From NCBI RefSeq assembly GCF_011068285.1, contig NZ_CP049616.1:1034501-1098500 (forward strand): a stretch of 64,000 nucleotides of DNA, written 5' to 3'. This DNA comes from Flagellimonas oceani (lineage in GTDB: Bacteria; Bacteroidota; Bacteroidia; Flavobacteriales; Flavobacteriaceae). The notes under the pieces are model-generated. The model saw only the letters and a list, made by a program, of their open reading frames with translations. It did not search any database and was not told where the DNA came from. The position numbers were made by a program, and so were the translations under genes. Shown one piece after another: positions 53,911 to 61,813 of the stretch; the first letter of the stretch is position 1; each line of letters begins with the position of its first letter.

Positions 53911-55902
53911 ATGAGATTATTTACCTTAGCATTCCTGTTTTGTTATTCTACACTTAGTTTTGGACAAGACATTTTCAAACCCTATTCTGATATTTATAAA
54001 TTAGACGATGACGTTGAAAAGCACTCTAAAGTTGTATTCTTTTCAAAAACAATTTCACAAACCCTAAGTGATGATAAACTAGATTCTCGTCTAGAGTATG
54101 TTGACCGTTACGCTGTAACGCAAACATTAAACTATTCGCCAAGTAACTCAGGTGTTTGGACCACTTTAAAAAATGGGGCTAAAATTTGGCGCATAAAATT
54201 AAAAAGTCCAGGCGCTAAATTTTTAAATATAGTTTTTGGTAAATTCCACATACCTCCTGGTGGACTAATCCATATATACAATAATGACAGATCAGAAATG
54301 CTTGGAGGATTTACAGAGGCTAATAATCAAGGAGATTTTGATAGCCCGGGAAGTTATGCAAGTGGAATAATCAGTGATGACGAAGTTATTTTGGAGTATT
54401 TTCAATCCAAAGGAGTGAAAGGTGAAATTATTATAGAAATATCAGAGATAAATCATGGAATAAAGGCGGTAAATATTAAAAAAGAGCTTGAACTCGCTAA
54501 GGCAAGTGCAACTGATGTTACCAACCGTGACCCTAACTTGAATACCTCAGGGCCTTGCCAAGTCAATATCAATTGCTCAGAAGGAAATAACTGGCAAAAT
54601 GAAAAGCAAGGAGTTGCAGTTTTTTTCAATGGTATAACATTTTGTACTGGGAGTCTTGTCAATAACACATCACAAAATGGAATACCCTATTTTCTGACAG
54701 CAGACCATTGTCTGGGAAACAAGGACGCAGTAAGTAACCCCAATGCCTCGGGTTGGATATTTTATTGGAACTATGAACAACCGGGATGTGCCAATAGCCC
54801 CATCCAACCAACACTTCAATCAACCTTTGGGGCCACCTTAGTGGCTAATGATGACAATTCAGATAATTTGAACACCGATTTTGGATTGCTGCGGCTTTCT
54901 GAATCGCCCGCTCAAAAAGGGTTTAATACTTATTTCAATGGATGGGACAGAACACAAAATCCTCCCGCAGGGGGAGTGGTGATTCACCACCCACGTGTAG
55001 ATGTGAAAAAAATAGCGACATATACCGTGACTCCTATTCCTAGTCAAATAGGTTATGCGCCGGCAAACTGGGATGTTTCCTGGATTGGCACCACTAATGG
55101 ATATTCTGTGGTTCAGCCGGGCTCTTCGGGATCTCCATTGATATCAGCAAACAAAAGGATTTTGGGCGTGCTTTCTTCTAGCACAACAACAAATTGCACC
55201 AATCCCCAGAGTCAAATTGCAAAGTTTGGAAGGTTTAGCTCCATGTGGGACAACCCATATTCCATAAGGCGTCGGGTAAGGGATTACCTGGATCCCACTG
55301 GCACAAATAAGAGTTATATGTCAGGAAGGAGGTTTTACCCCGAAGATGTGGATTTAGTTATCAATTATCTCGAGTCGGATTTTGAAATGTATATTTCAGC
55401 CTCTGTCATTGGTGGTAGTTCCCCCTACAAATGGTATGTCAATAGCACACTTATTGCAACCACTACAAATCCATCCTTTTCTTACAGGTATAGATGTCAA
55501 GGAGGAAACTCAATAATTTCAGTTGTTAGTAGCGGAGGAGGATCCGACTCCAAAAGTTATTATGAAGATTGTAGTGGTGGAGGTGGGCATAAGAGCGTTG
55601 TTTATCCAAATCCAAGTACATCGGAAATTACAATAAATAATTCTGAGTCTGGAAAAGATGACCTAACTTTTATTCCTAAAAAGTCAAAAAAATATGAAAA
55701 TTCAAATTTTGACAATATCCAATACAATAATGCAAATGTTAAAGTTTTTAGTCAAACGGGAAAACTAGTTATTGACGAAAAAATCCGTGGTAGTACTTCT
55801 GAAATTAAAATCAATGTTTCTAATCTACGTAGTGGGATATACTTCTTGAAAATTACGGATGATAATGGAAAAGACGAACAACATCAAATATTAGTCAAAT
55901 GA
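53911..55902 (+). CDS. Secreted trypsin-like serine protease with T9SS type-A tail
   Basis: A 663-residue exported protease. Signal peptide about 1-18 (S-F-G-Q). A propeptide-like N-terminal region (about 20-205). The chymotrypsin-fold domain (about 210-450) has the catalytic His in L-T-A-D-H-C, the Asp in N-T-D-F-G-L-L and the Ser in Q-P-G-S-S-G-S-P-L. Wording such as G-P-C-Q-V-N-I-N-C-S-E-G and G-A-T-L resembles lysyl-endopeptidase-type enzymes (Achromobacter protease I relatives), suggesting Lys specificity by inference. A Gly/Ser-rich linker leads to a C-terminal sorting domain (about 570-663) with Y-P-N-P-S and S-G-I-Y-F-L-K-I. Island-borne and last gene before attR. Confidence 0.9.
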   Translation: MRLFTLAFLFCYSTLSFGQDIFKPYSDIYKLDDDVEKHSKVVFFSKTISQTLSDDKLDSRLEYVDRYAVTQTLNYSPSNSGVWTTLKNGAKIWRIKLKSPGAKFLNIVFGKFHIPPGGLIHIYNNDRSEMLGGFTEANNQGDFDSPGSYASGIISDDEVILEYFQSKGVKGEIIIEISEINHGIKAVNIKKELELAKASATDVTNRDPNLNTSGPCQVNINCSEGNNWQNEKQGVAVFFNGITFCTGSLVNNTSQNGIPYFLTADHCLGNKDAVSNPNASGWIFYWNYEQPGCANSPIQPTLQSTFGATLVANDDNSDNLNTDFGLLRLSESPAQKGFNTYFNGWDRTQNPPAGGVVIHHPRVDVKKIATYTVTPIPSQIGYAPANWDVSWIGTTNGYSVVQPGSSGSPLISANKRILGVLSSSTTTNCTNPQSQIAKFGRFSSMWDNPYSIRRRVRDYLDPTGTNKSYMSGRRFYPEDVDLVINYLESDFEMYISASVIGGSSPYKWYVNSTLIATTTNPSFSYRYRCQGGNSIISVVSSGGGSDSKSYYEDCSGGGGHKSVVYPNPSTSEITINNSESGKDDLTFIPKKSKKYENSNFDNIQYNNANVKVFSQTGKLVIDEKIRGSTSEIKINVSNLRSGIYFLKITDDNGKDEQHQILVK

Positions 55903-56155
55903 GTATGGTTTTCTGTACTTATTATAGTTTGTTGCATGTCGAATTTTGAAATAGATAAAGAGAGAAACATGTATGAAAAACTTTAGAACTATATATGTTT
56001 CCTCTTTTTTCTGATCATATTTGTCTTTGATTCATTCCAAATCCAACGATAATTGACAGTTCTTCAAGACTGTTGTGCCAAATCTAGGTACTATGCTTAA
56101 CTAAATTAATATTAAATGGTTAGTTTTGCGTCATACGAAGTTAGATTACAATACG

Positions 56156-56175
56156 TGGTCTGTAATTCGGTTAGT
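56156..56175 (+). repeat. Subterminal direct repeat, right copy (20 bp)
   Basis: Identical to 44115-44134 and in the same orientation, 51 bp inside attR. The two are the only long repeats shared by the island ends apart from the att cores. Confidence 0.7.
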
Positions 56176-56226
56176 TACAAAGCATAAGCAAGGTAAAACT
56201 CAATAAACATAAGGGTTGGCGGATGG

Positions 56227-56249
56227 GGTTCGAATCCTATCGCGATCAC
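56227..56249 (+). other. attR: partial tRNA-Arg 3' end, 23-bp core
   Basis: Duplicates the 3' end of tRNA-Arg (43991-44013) without the rest of the tRNA gene. Marks the right junction of the island. Confidence 0.88.
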
Positions 56250-56270
56250 ATCATACTTCAATATGAGTCC

Positions 56271-56306
56271 AAAAAGCCCTAGTTATCAATGATTTAGGGC
56301 TTTTTT
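56271..56306 (+). terminator. Terminator past attR, probably the former tRNA-Arg terminator
   Basis: Perfect 11-bp stem (56271-56281 with 56295-56305) and a 13-nt loop, with the T-run being part of and following the stem. Its distance from attR is like that of the island terminator from attL, consistent with being the tRNA terminator before the island entered. Confidence 0.8.
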
Positions 56307-56356
56307 ATTTTCATTGCCCCTATTTGGTCCCAAACGCAAACAAAGGGATTGGTGAG

Positions 56357-56380
56357 CAATCCGGTGTACAATCCGGTGTA
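56357..56380 (+). repeat. 12-bp tandem duplication before the second recombinase
   Basis: C-A-A-T-C-C-G-G-T-G-T-A twice without a gap, directly followed by an 8-bp inverted repeat C-A-C-T-T-T-T-T / A-A-A-A-A-G-T-G (56381-56388, 56406-56413). Likely binding sites for the recombinase or a regulator. Confidence 0.65.
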
Positions 56381-56498
56381 CACTTTTTGGCATTGCCAAA
56401 TCCGCAAAAAGTGTGTCGATACAGTGTTAAAAAACTGAATATCAGTTTTTAGTGCAGCAATAAAAACAACATTGAAGTCGAAACAAAGGCAGAAAACC

Positions 56499-57716
56499 AT
56501 GAAAAAATCGTTCTCCATCCTGTTCTACATCAGGAAAAGCAGGTCCAATAGCGATGAAAGAGCCACCATTCATCTCCGAATTACTGTAGGTGCGAAGCGA
56601 GCTGAAATGAGTGTCCAACGAAAGGTAAATCCCAACCAATGGAACCCAAACGCGGGCAAGGTAAAGGGAAGCGGTCAGTTGGCAATGGAGACCAATAGGT
56701 ACCTAGAAGAGATTCGGCACAAGCTGTTCGAGATCCACGGCAAACTGACCACCAAGGGGAAACCCTTTTCCGCCGAGACCATCAGAAATGAATTTTCGGG
56801 AAAGGGAAAGCGGCAAAAAATGCTCCTAGTCCTGTACCAAGAGCACAACGATGAGATTCTCGAACTGGTCGGAAAGGAATATTCCATGGGGAGATACTAC
56901 CAACATAACAGGACCAAGGAGCATTTGCGAAAGTTCATACAAAAGGAATACGACGAACAGGACATCCCGATGAAAAAGGTCGATTTGGCATTCATCCATA
57001 GGTTCGAGCACCATCTGAAGGTCACCAAGGCAGGGGGAAGGAACACGATTACAAAATATATCACCAATTTCAAAAAGATTGTCCGTATCGCCTATGCCCA
57101 CAATTGGATCAACAAGGACCCCTTTTTTCACTGGAAGGCCAAATGGAAGCCCACCGAACGTGAAGTCCTGACAGAACCTGAACTCAATGCCCTTAAGGAA
57201 AAAGAGTTCAAGAACAAAAAACTGGATCGGGTCAGAGACATATTCCTGTTCTGTTGTTTTACTGGGCTATCCTATGCCGATGTCAAGAAACTCTCATCCC
57301 TTGATATTGTATTGGATATTCGCGGACAACAATGGATCAAGACCCAAAGGAAAAAGACCAAGACCAAGAGTAGTGTACCACTACTTCCCATACCGTTACA
57401 GATTATGGAAAAATACGGGGAATTCCATGCCAGATCCAAGGACAACCTGATATTGCCCGTAATGAGCAACCAAAAGTTAAACGAATACCTGACTGACATC
57501 GCCGAACAGTGCGGCATCAACAAAAGGATCACTTTCCATCTATCGCGGCATACCTTCGCCACCACTGTGACCCTGGCCAACGGCGTGCCCATAGAATCCG
57601 TAAGCAAGATGTTGGGCCACACCAGTATAAAGACCACCCAGATCTATGCCAAGGTCGTAGATAGGAAACTGGTGGAGGACATGGATGTGGTCTTGTCCAA
57701 GTACAGGATTTGCTAG
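56499..57716 (+). CDS. Second tyrosine recombinase (intact)
   Basis: About 405 residues from the ATG at 56499 (frame open from 56472). Same three-domain plan as the island integrase: arm-binding domain (S-I-L-F-Y-I-R-K-S-R-S-N), core-binding domain, catalytic domain. Catalytic residues: H-L-S-R-H, L-G-H-T-S-I-K-T-T and the Tyr in I-Y-A-K-V; box I again reads T-G-L-S with Ser for Arg. It lies 249 bp past attR, so before the island entered it would itself have been next to tRNA-Arg. It is GC-richer than the first integrase, suggesting a different or older origin. Confidence 0.93.
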   Translation: MKKSFSILFYIRKSRSNSDERATIHLRITVGAKRAEMSVQRKVNPNQWNPNAGKVKGSGQLAMETNRYLEEIRHKLFEIHGKLTTKGKPFSAETIRNEFSGKGKRQKMLLVLYQEHNDEILELVGKEYSMGRYYQHNRTKEHLRKFIQKEYDEQDIPMKKVDLAFIHRFEHHLKVTKAGGRNTITKYITNFKKIVRIAYAHNWINKDPFFHWKAKWKPTEREVLTEPELNALKEKEFKNKKLDRVRDIFLFCCFTGLSYADVKKLSSLDIVLDIRGQQWIKTQRKKTKTKSSVPLLPIPLQIMEKYGEFHARSKDNLILPVMSNQKLNEYLTDIAEQCGINKRITFHLSRHTFATTVTLANGVPIESVSKMLGHTSIKTTQIYAKVVDRKLVEDMDVVLSKYRIC

Positions 57717-58085
57717 TGGGCCGTCAATTCGGTCCCATATCTTGCCCCCTTGGGCAGATGATGGGGAAGAGACCCGGATAGCCCCGTTCGGGAATGGGGT
57801 TCGGTCAAGCCCCCGAAGGTATACGAGTGAATCTTTAGAAGCATGGTGGGGTACGCCATAATAGCAAATTGGCCATATCGCACTAAACGAAGGCAAGGCA
57901 GTAATATATCCGATTTTCACCGGATAATTTTCCATCTGAAAATGCGTGATATACATGTCAGATCAGATGCACGGGAAAATATCCTTTACATTATGGTAAA
58001 CTTGAGGCATTTGTTTTTTTAATAATTTACTCCAGTGCTTTATCAAGCAACAAATTTGTGTCAACCTTATTGAAACCAATCCGAT
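57717..58085. other. Intergenic region after the second recombinase
   Basis: 369 bp without a supported gene. A short inverted repeat lies near 57920-57937 (A-T-C-C-G...C-G-G-A-T), and an AT-rich stretch before 58086 probably holds the promoter of the next gene. Confidence 0.35.
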
Positions 58086-58697
58086 ATGAAAACCTTTTTT
58101 GTCCATTTTGTATTTCTTATGTCCGCTCTTTTGTCCTACTCACAACAGATGGCCGTGGAGATTCTTGAAGAGGAAACCGCGGACCATGTGGTTTTCAAGG
58201 CGAAAAATACTTTGGATGAACCTGTTGAGATTACATTTGAACTCAGTGAGATCAGGGGATTGGAATATGATGGGCAACCCATCGTAAAGCTAGTGGAGCC
58301 TCAAAAGACCTTATTGGTGGCCGAGCTCAAAAAGATAGGGGGACCTGTAGGTTATGTCTATGGCTACAACCAGGTGCTTATGCCGGCCAAGCTCTACGAC
58401 CCCGAGGATTTCAAAAAGTTTGAACAGGGCATCGTGGTCTTCAGTAGAGATGGTTGTACACGATGTGCCTATGCGACGGATTATCTGGTACAGAACAAGG
58501 TGGACTTTACCCTGCTCAATTTCACCCAACATCCCGAATATGGTGCCTATATGTGGGACAAGCTCAGGGAACAAGGCGTCATCGGCAACCAAGTGGGCAC
58601 CCCCGTGATCATGGTAAATGGCCGTTTGAGTTATTCCCATGAGAACCTGAAACAGTTTGTCAGGACCTTGAAACAAACCCAACAGGGGGGCAAATAG
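58086..58697 (+). CDS. Secreted glutaredoxin-like thiol protein
   Basis: A 203-residue exported protein: signal peptide about 1-20 (L-S-Y-S-Q), a beta-rich N-terminal domain (about 22-110), then a thioredoxin-fold glutaredoxin-like domain (about 115-200). The active site is F-S-R-D-G-C-T-R-C-A-Y, a C-x-x-C dithiol site, and the cis-Pro lies in V-G-T-P-V-I-M-V-N-G. Glutaredoxins are normally cytoplasmic, so an exported one with an added N-terminal domain probably works in periplasmic disulfide chemistry. It sits alone between a recombinase and a convergent lipoprotein gene. Confidence 0.8.
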   Translation: MKTFFVHFVFLMSALLSYSQQMAVEILEEETADHVVFKAKNTLDEPVEITFELSEIRGLEYDGQPIVKLVEPQKTLLVAELKKIGGPVGYVYGYNQVLMPAKLYDPEDFKKFEQGIVVFSRDGCTRCAYATDYLVQNKVDFTLLNFTQHPEYGAYMWDKLREQGVIGNQVGTPVIMVNGRLSYSHENLKQFVRTLKQTQQGGK

Positions 58698-58731
58698 GCT
58701 TGTTGGAATTCCATATTTTTTTCCTTTGGAC

Positions 58732-59844
58732 CTAAAACTCGATCTGACGGATGTCCATGGAGCTTTCATCGCTCCCAATGGGATTGTGGTACAGGGTATT
58801 GAGGACGTTCCAGAAGTTACCGTCCACTGCGGGACCATAGCCAAATCCCTCAAAATGTGCTCCCAGTCCAAGGGCATGCCCGGTCTCGTGTACGACCAAG
58901 TCCAGATCGATCTCACTTTCACAGGCCGAAGAGCCGATATGTACATATAGTACGGTATTGATACGGCCCGTTGCATCATAGAAGGGATCTTCGACCACAC
59001 GGTATTTGATCAGGTAGGCATCCCGGTCTTCGTGGCTCCCACTGATCCATGCATTTGCCCCTATGGCCATTCCATCTGAATCAAACAGGGTCTTGTTGTA
59101 CAGTATGGTACAAATGGCCTTCCCGTTGATGTCCTTGATCAGCTCTTCATCTTCTGCCTTGACACCGATAACCAATCCATTGTCGTCGAAAATAAAAGGG
59201 GTATCCTCCAAAATGTTGCCCACAGCATTACCAGCCTCGTCATAGGCCAGGCCCACCATCGGATTGTCATGGCCTATGATGTTTCCTTCATTATCATATT
59301 CAAAATATATATTTTCAGACGAGTATTCCGTGTCCTCTCCTTCATAGGGGTAACTGAACGTCCCAACACCTGCAGAAACATGTCCACAATCAGTGGATGG
59401 ATTTGGCCCGGAAGCGGTCCCCTCGCTAAAGATCAGTCCCCTTGAAACATTTTCATTGGGCGTATTGGAGATGCTCGTCCTATCGAACAAGGTCATTCCC
59501 AATTTATCCTCGATGGCGTCCAAGGCATCTGTAGCAAAGGGCACGGCACCAATTTTTACGGGTATCAAACCCTCATTTTCGATATCCCATCTTTTCAGTT
59601 TTCCATTGGTCAGCTCAGAAAAAATACACCCGGTTTCGTTGATATCGTCCTGATAATACCAAGGAAAACTGGATGTATCAAGGTTTGTGGTGTTCAAGTT
59701 TTCCAAAATACCGGATTCTCCCACAATCTCCGTGTCAAATCCGTTGTCATCATTATTGTCGTTGTCGCCTTCTCCACCTTCATCACAAGAATATAGGCAG
59801 AACGTCAATACTGATAGGGTCAAAATAGAAAGGTTGTTTTTCAT
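58732..59844 (-). CDS. Putative zinc metalloprotease lipoprotein
   Basis: A 370-residue lipoprotein (lipobox L-Y-S-C, then acidic D-E-G-G-E-G-D-N-D-N run). The C-terminal part carries V-V-H-E-T-G-H-A-L-G-L-G-A-H-F-E-G-F-G, a metzincin-like zinc site (His, Glu, His then a later His). The third His is one position later than in the usual HExxHxxGxxH, so the catalytic state needs caution. A disordered Asp/Gly/Asn-rich region follows the lipid anchor. The next gene upstream on the same strand is a membrane-anchored orphan 33 bp away, so the two may be co-transcribed. Confidence 0.75.
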   Translation of the reverse strand: MKNNLSILTLSVLTFCLYSCDEGGEGDNDNNDDNGFDTEIVGESGILENLNTTNLDTSSFPWYYQDDINETGCIFSELTNGKLKRWDIENEGLIPVKIGAVPFATDALDAIEDKLGMTLFDRTSISNTPNENVSRGLIFSEGTASGPNPSTDCGHVSAGVGTFSYPYEGEDTEYSSENIYFEYDNEGNIIGHDNPMVGLAYDEAGNAVGNILEDTPFIFDDNGLVIGVKAEDEELIKDINGKAICTILYNKTLFDSDGMAIGANAWISGSHEDRDAYLIKYRVVEDPFYDATGRINTVLYVHIGSSACESEIDLDLVVHETGHALGLGAHFEGFGYGPAVDGNFWNVLNTLYHNPIGSDESSMDIRQIEF

Positions 59845-59877
59845 TGGTTTTAAAAAATATATTGGATTGTTTTTGTT

Positions 59878-60585
59878 TCATTCCTCAGCGAGATAGGCAT
59901 CCCCTCCGATAAAGATCATCTTGGGGTTAGGGACAGCCGGATTTCCCTTTGCGCTGATGGCGAAGGAACGCTTTTCCTGTTTGCCATCCGAAAAGTTTAA
60001 TGTGATGGTATGGTCTTCAATATGGTACGTTCCTGTATGGCCACTTTTTTTCCAAGCAGCTGCATTGGGCGAAAGGGCACCCATGTTTTCCCCTTCCAAA
60101 AAGTGTTCGCCATCAATGAACGTAATCTTCGAGATGGTCAGGGTATTCCCATACCCTACATCCGTGGAACAGGTGTTCTTATAGCTCCTGGCCAATTTCA
60201 AATTGGTCTGGTAAGGAAAGGCGGGAAACCAGTTCCCGGACCCCAATCCATAATCGTTTGTTTTTCCCTTGTGGTTGGTCAGGTAATAACGGTCTCCTTT
60301 CAATTCCCATTTTCCCCAAGCTTTTGGCCGATTACTCTTGGAGACAGTCCTGTTGAGGGATTCAATAGGTTCCATGCCCACTTCCACATAGTCCCCATTT
60401 TCAAAAAGGACAAGGGGTTCAAAGGTAATGGACATCGGATATCCGGATATGGCTTTGAAGAACCATTTTTCCTTGGATTGTTGGTATTCCAGTGTATTTG
60501 CACTGTACTTCACGGTATAGGCTCCACAGATGACCACTATGATTATCAGATAGGAAAAAAGGGAAACCTTATGGGTGTTGGCCAT
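59878..60585 (-). CDS. Membrane-anchored orphan protein
   Basis: A 235-residue protein with one N-terminal helix (about 8-27) and a beta-rich extracytoplasmic part of about 200 residues, rich in aromatic and Gly residues (W-G-K-W-E-L-K-G-D-R-Y-Y-L). The pattern of short strands resembles lipocalin-like or META-type small barrels, but I recognise no family. It is upstream of, and close to, the metalloprotease-like lipoprotein gene on the same strand; a joint role is possible. Confidence 0.65.
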   Translation of the reverse strand: MANTHKVSLFSYLIIIVVICGAYTVKYSANTLEYQQSKEKWFFKAISGYPMSITFEPLVLFENGDYVEVGMEPIESLNRTVSKSNRPKAWGKWELKGDRYYLTNHKGKTNDYGLGSGNWFPAFPYQTNLKLARSYKNTCSTDVGYGNTLTISKITFIDGEHFLEGENMGALSPNAAAWKKSGHTGTYHIEDHTITLNFSDGKQEKRSFAISAKGNPAVPNPKMIFIGGDAYLAEE

Positions 60586-60850
60586 GATATAAATGTAAAG
60601 GTCATTATGTGATTAGAGGTGTAAAATTATTTTTTTGGATGGAGGCTGTTGTAAACTAAAGATTAAATCATCCTATCAGGGACAGAATTTTGGGAGGTCT
60701 TGGTGGCATTGGGAATGACATGGACTGCGCCTTTCCTGATCGGACATTGGATTAAGGTTTCCATAATCAGGGCTTAACCATAAGATAAAATGCCAAGAGA
60801 CAACCCTTTGCCCAAAGTCTCGTTTTTTGGGTAAAAGATAAATGGATATC

Positions 60851-61000
60851 ATGAAAGTAAAGCAATATGGTCCAGTGATGGCCCTTGGGCTGATGCTCCC
60901 ATGGTTTGCCTGTTCCGACCCCGACGATTCGATGGATCGGGTCCTGTTCCAATGGGAAGGGACCAAGAGCAGTGATCCCTGGGCCACAACGGGGCCATGA
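60851..61000 (+). pseudogene. Truncated lipoprotein gene running into recombinase-derived DNA
   Basis: 49 codons from an ATG, with a lipoprotein signal (M-L-P-W-F-A-C-S-D-P-D-D) and about 28 mature residues. From about 60976 the DNA reads, in another frame, as the interior of a tyrosine recombinase, so the original 3' part of this gene was lost at a recombination junction and the last residues are accidental. Confidence 0.55.
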
Positions 61001-61746
61001 AACACATGGAAAGGTTCCAAAAAATGATGGGACTTGCCCATAAGTTCGAATGGGTATCACACAATCCCTTCAAGCGGTATCAATTGAAATTCAGGGCAAA
61101 GGAAGCTGCCTTTTTGGAAGAAAGCGAACTTGGAACCCTTGAAAAATTCAGGCTTAGGAACAAAAGGTTAGCACTAACATTGGATATGTTCCTATTTGCC
61201 TGCTATACAGGATTAAGTTATATAGAAATCAAACAATTGAAGCCACAGCACATTGTACAGGGAATCGACGGGGAAGATTGGATCAATGTATCCCGTCAAA
61301 AGACAAGAGTGCCAGTAAAAGTACTGCTATTAGGGAAAGCACAGGAAATCCTCAAAGCGTATGAAGGAAATCCAAAGGTTGCCCGTTCCGGTGAACTGCT
61401 CCCCATTCCCACCAACCAAACCGTAAATAGAGATATAAAGACCTTGGCCTAAAAGGCAGGGATTGATAAGCATCTTACCTTCCATTCCGCACGCCATACC
61501 TTTGCAACCACCATTACCCTAACCAACGGAGTGCCGATAGAGACCGTATCAAAACTATTGAGTCACACCAAATTGTCCACCACGAAAAGATATGCCAGGG
61601 TCATCGAACAAAAGATCAGTCAAGACATGGCAGCACTTCGTACCAAATTGGATGGCCGCGGAGAAGGCACAGAAGCAAAGGTTATTCCTGAACAGGAAAC
61701 AAATCCAAAGTCACATTACGTTCCTGTGTTAAAAGTAGTTAGATAG
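60976..61746 (+). pseudogene. Third tyrosine recombinase, N-terminally truncated and interrupted
   Basis: The frame opens after a TGA at 60973 with N-G-A-M-K-H-M-E-R-F, a segment that in the intact island integrase lies about halfway along. The arm-binding domain and first part of the core-binding domain are missing. Box I reads C-Y-T-G-L-S. An in-frame TAA at 61450-61452 interrupts K-T-L-A, after which the same frame continues with H-S-A-R-H, L-S-H-T-K-L-S-T-T and R-Y-A-R-V. An internal ATG (60997) could start only a fragment. Clearly inactive as an intact recombinase. Confidence 0.85.
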
Positions 61747-61813
61747 ACAAGGGGATGACCATTAATGATAGCTCATTCCCTTATTGGGCATATATTCTTA
61801 ATTTTATAAGGAT

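Larger units (their letters stand above)
43991..56249. mobile_element. Integrative island in tRNA-Arg (12,236-bp excision unit)
   Basis: Bounded by perfect 23-bp direct repeats made of the tRNA-Arg 3' end (43991-44013 and 56227-56249). A tyrosine recombinase gene lies just inside the tRNA-proximal end. The interior is visibly richer in A+T than the flanks and carries an IS110-type transposase, a serine recombinase and small orphan genes. No conjugation, replication or relaxase gene is seen, so it would be mobilisable at most with outside help. Subterminal 20-bp repeats (44115-44134, 56156-56175) support it as a discrete unit. Confidence 0.85.
55903..56498. other. Right end of the island and start of the next mobile zone
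   Basis: No gene is seen in these 596 bp. They hold, in order: AT-rich spacer, the right subterminal repeat (56156-56175), attR (56227-56249), a terminator (56271-56306), a 12-bp tandem duplication (56357-56380) and an inverted repeat (56381-56413) just before the second recombinase. Confidence 0.6.
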
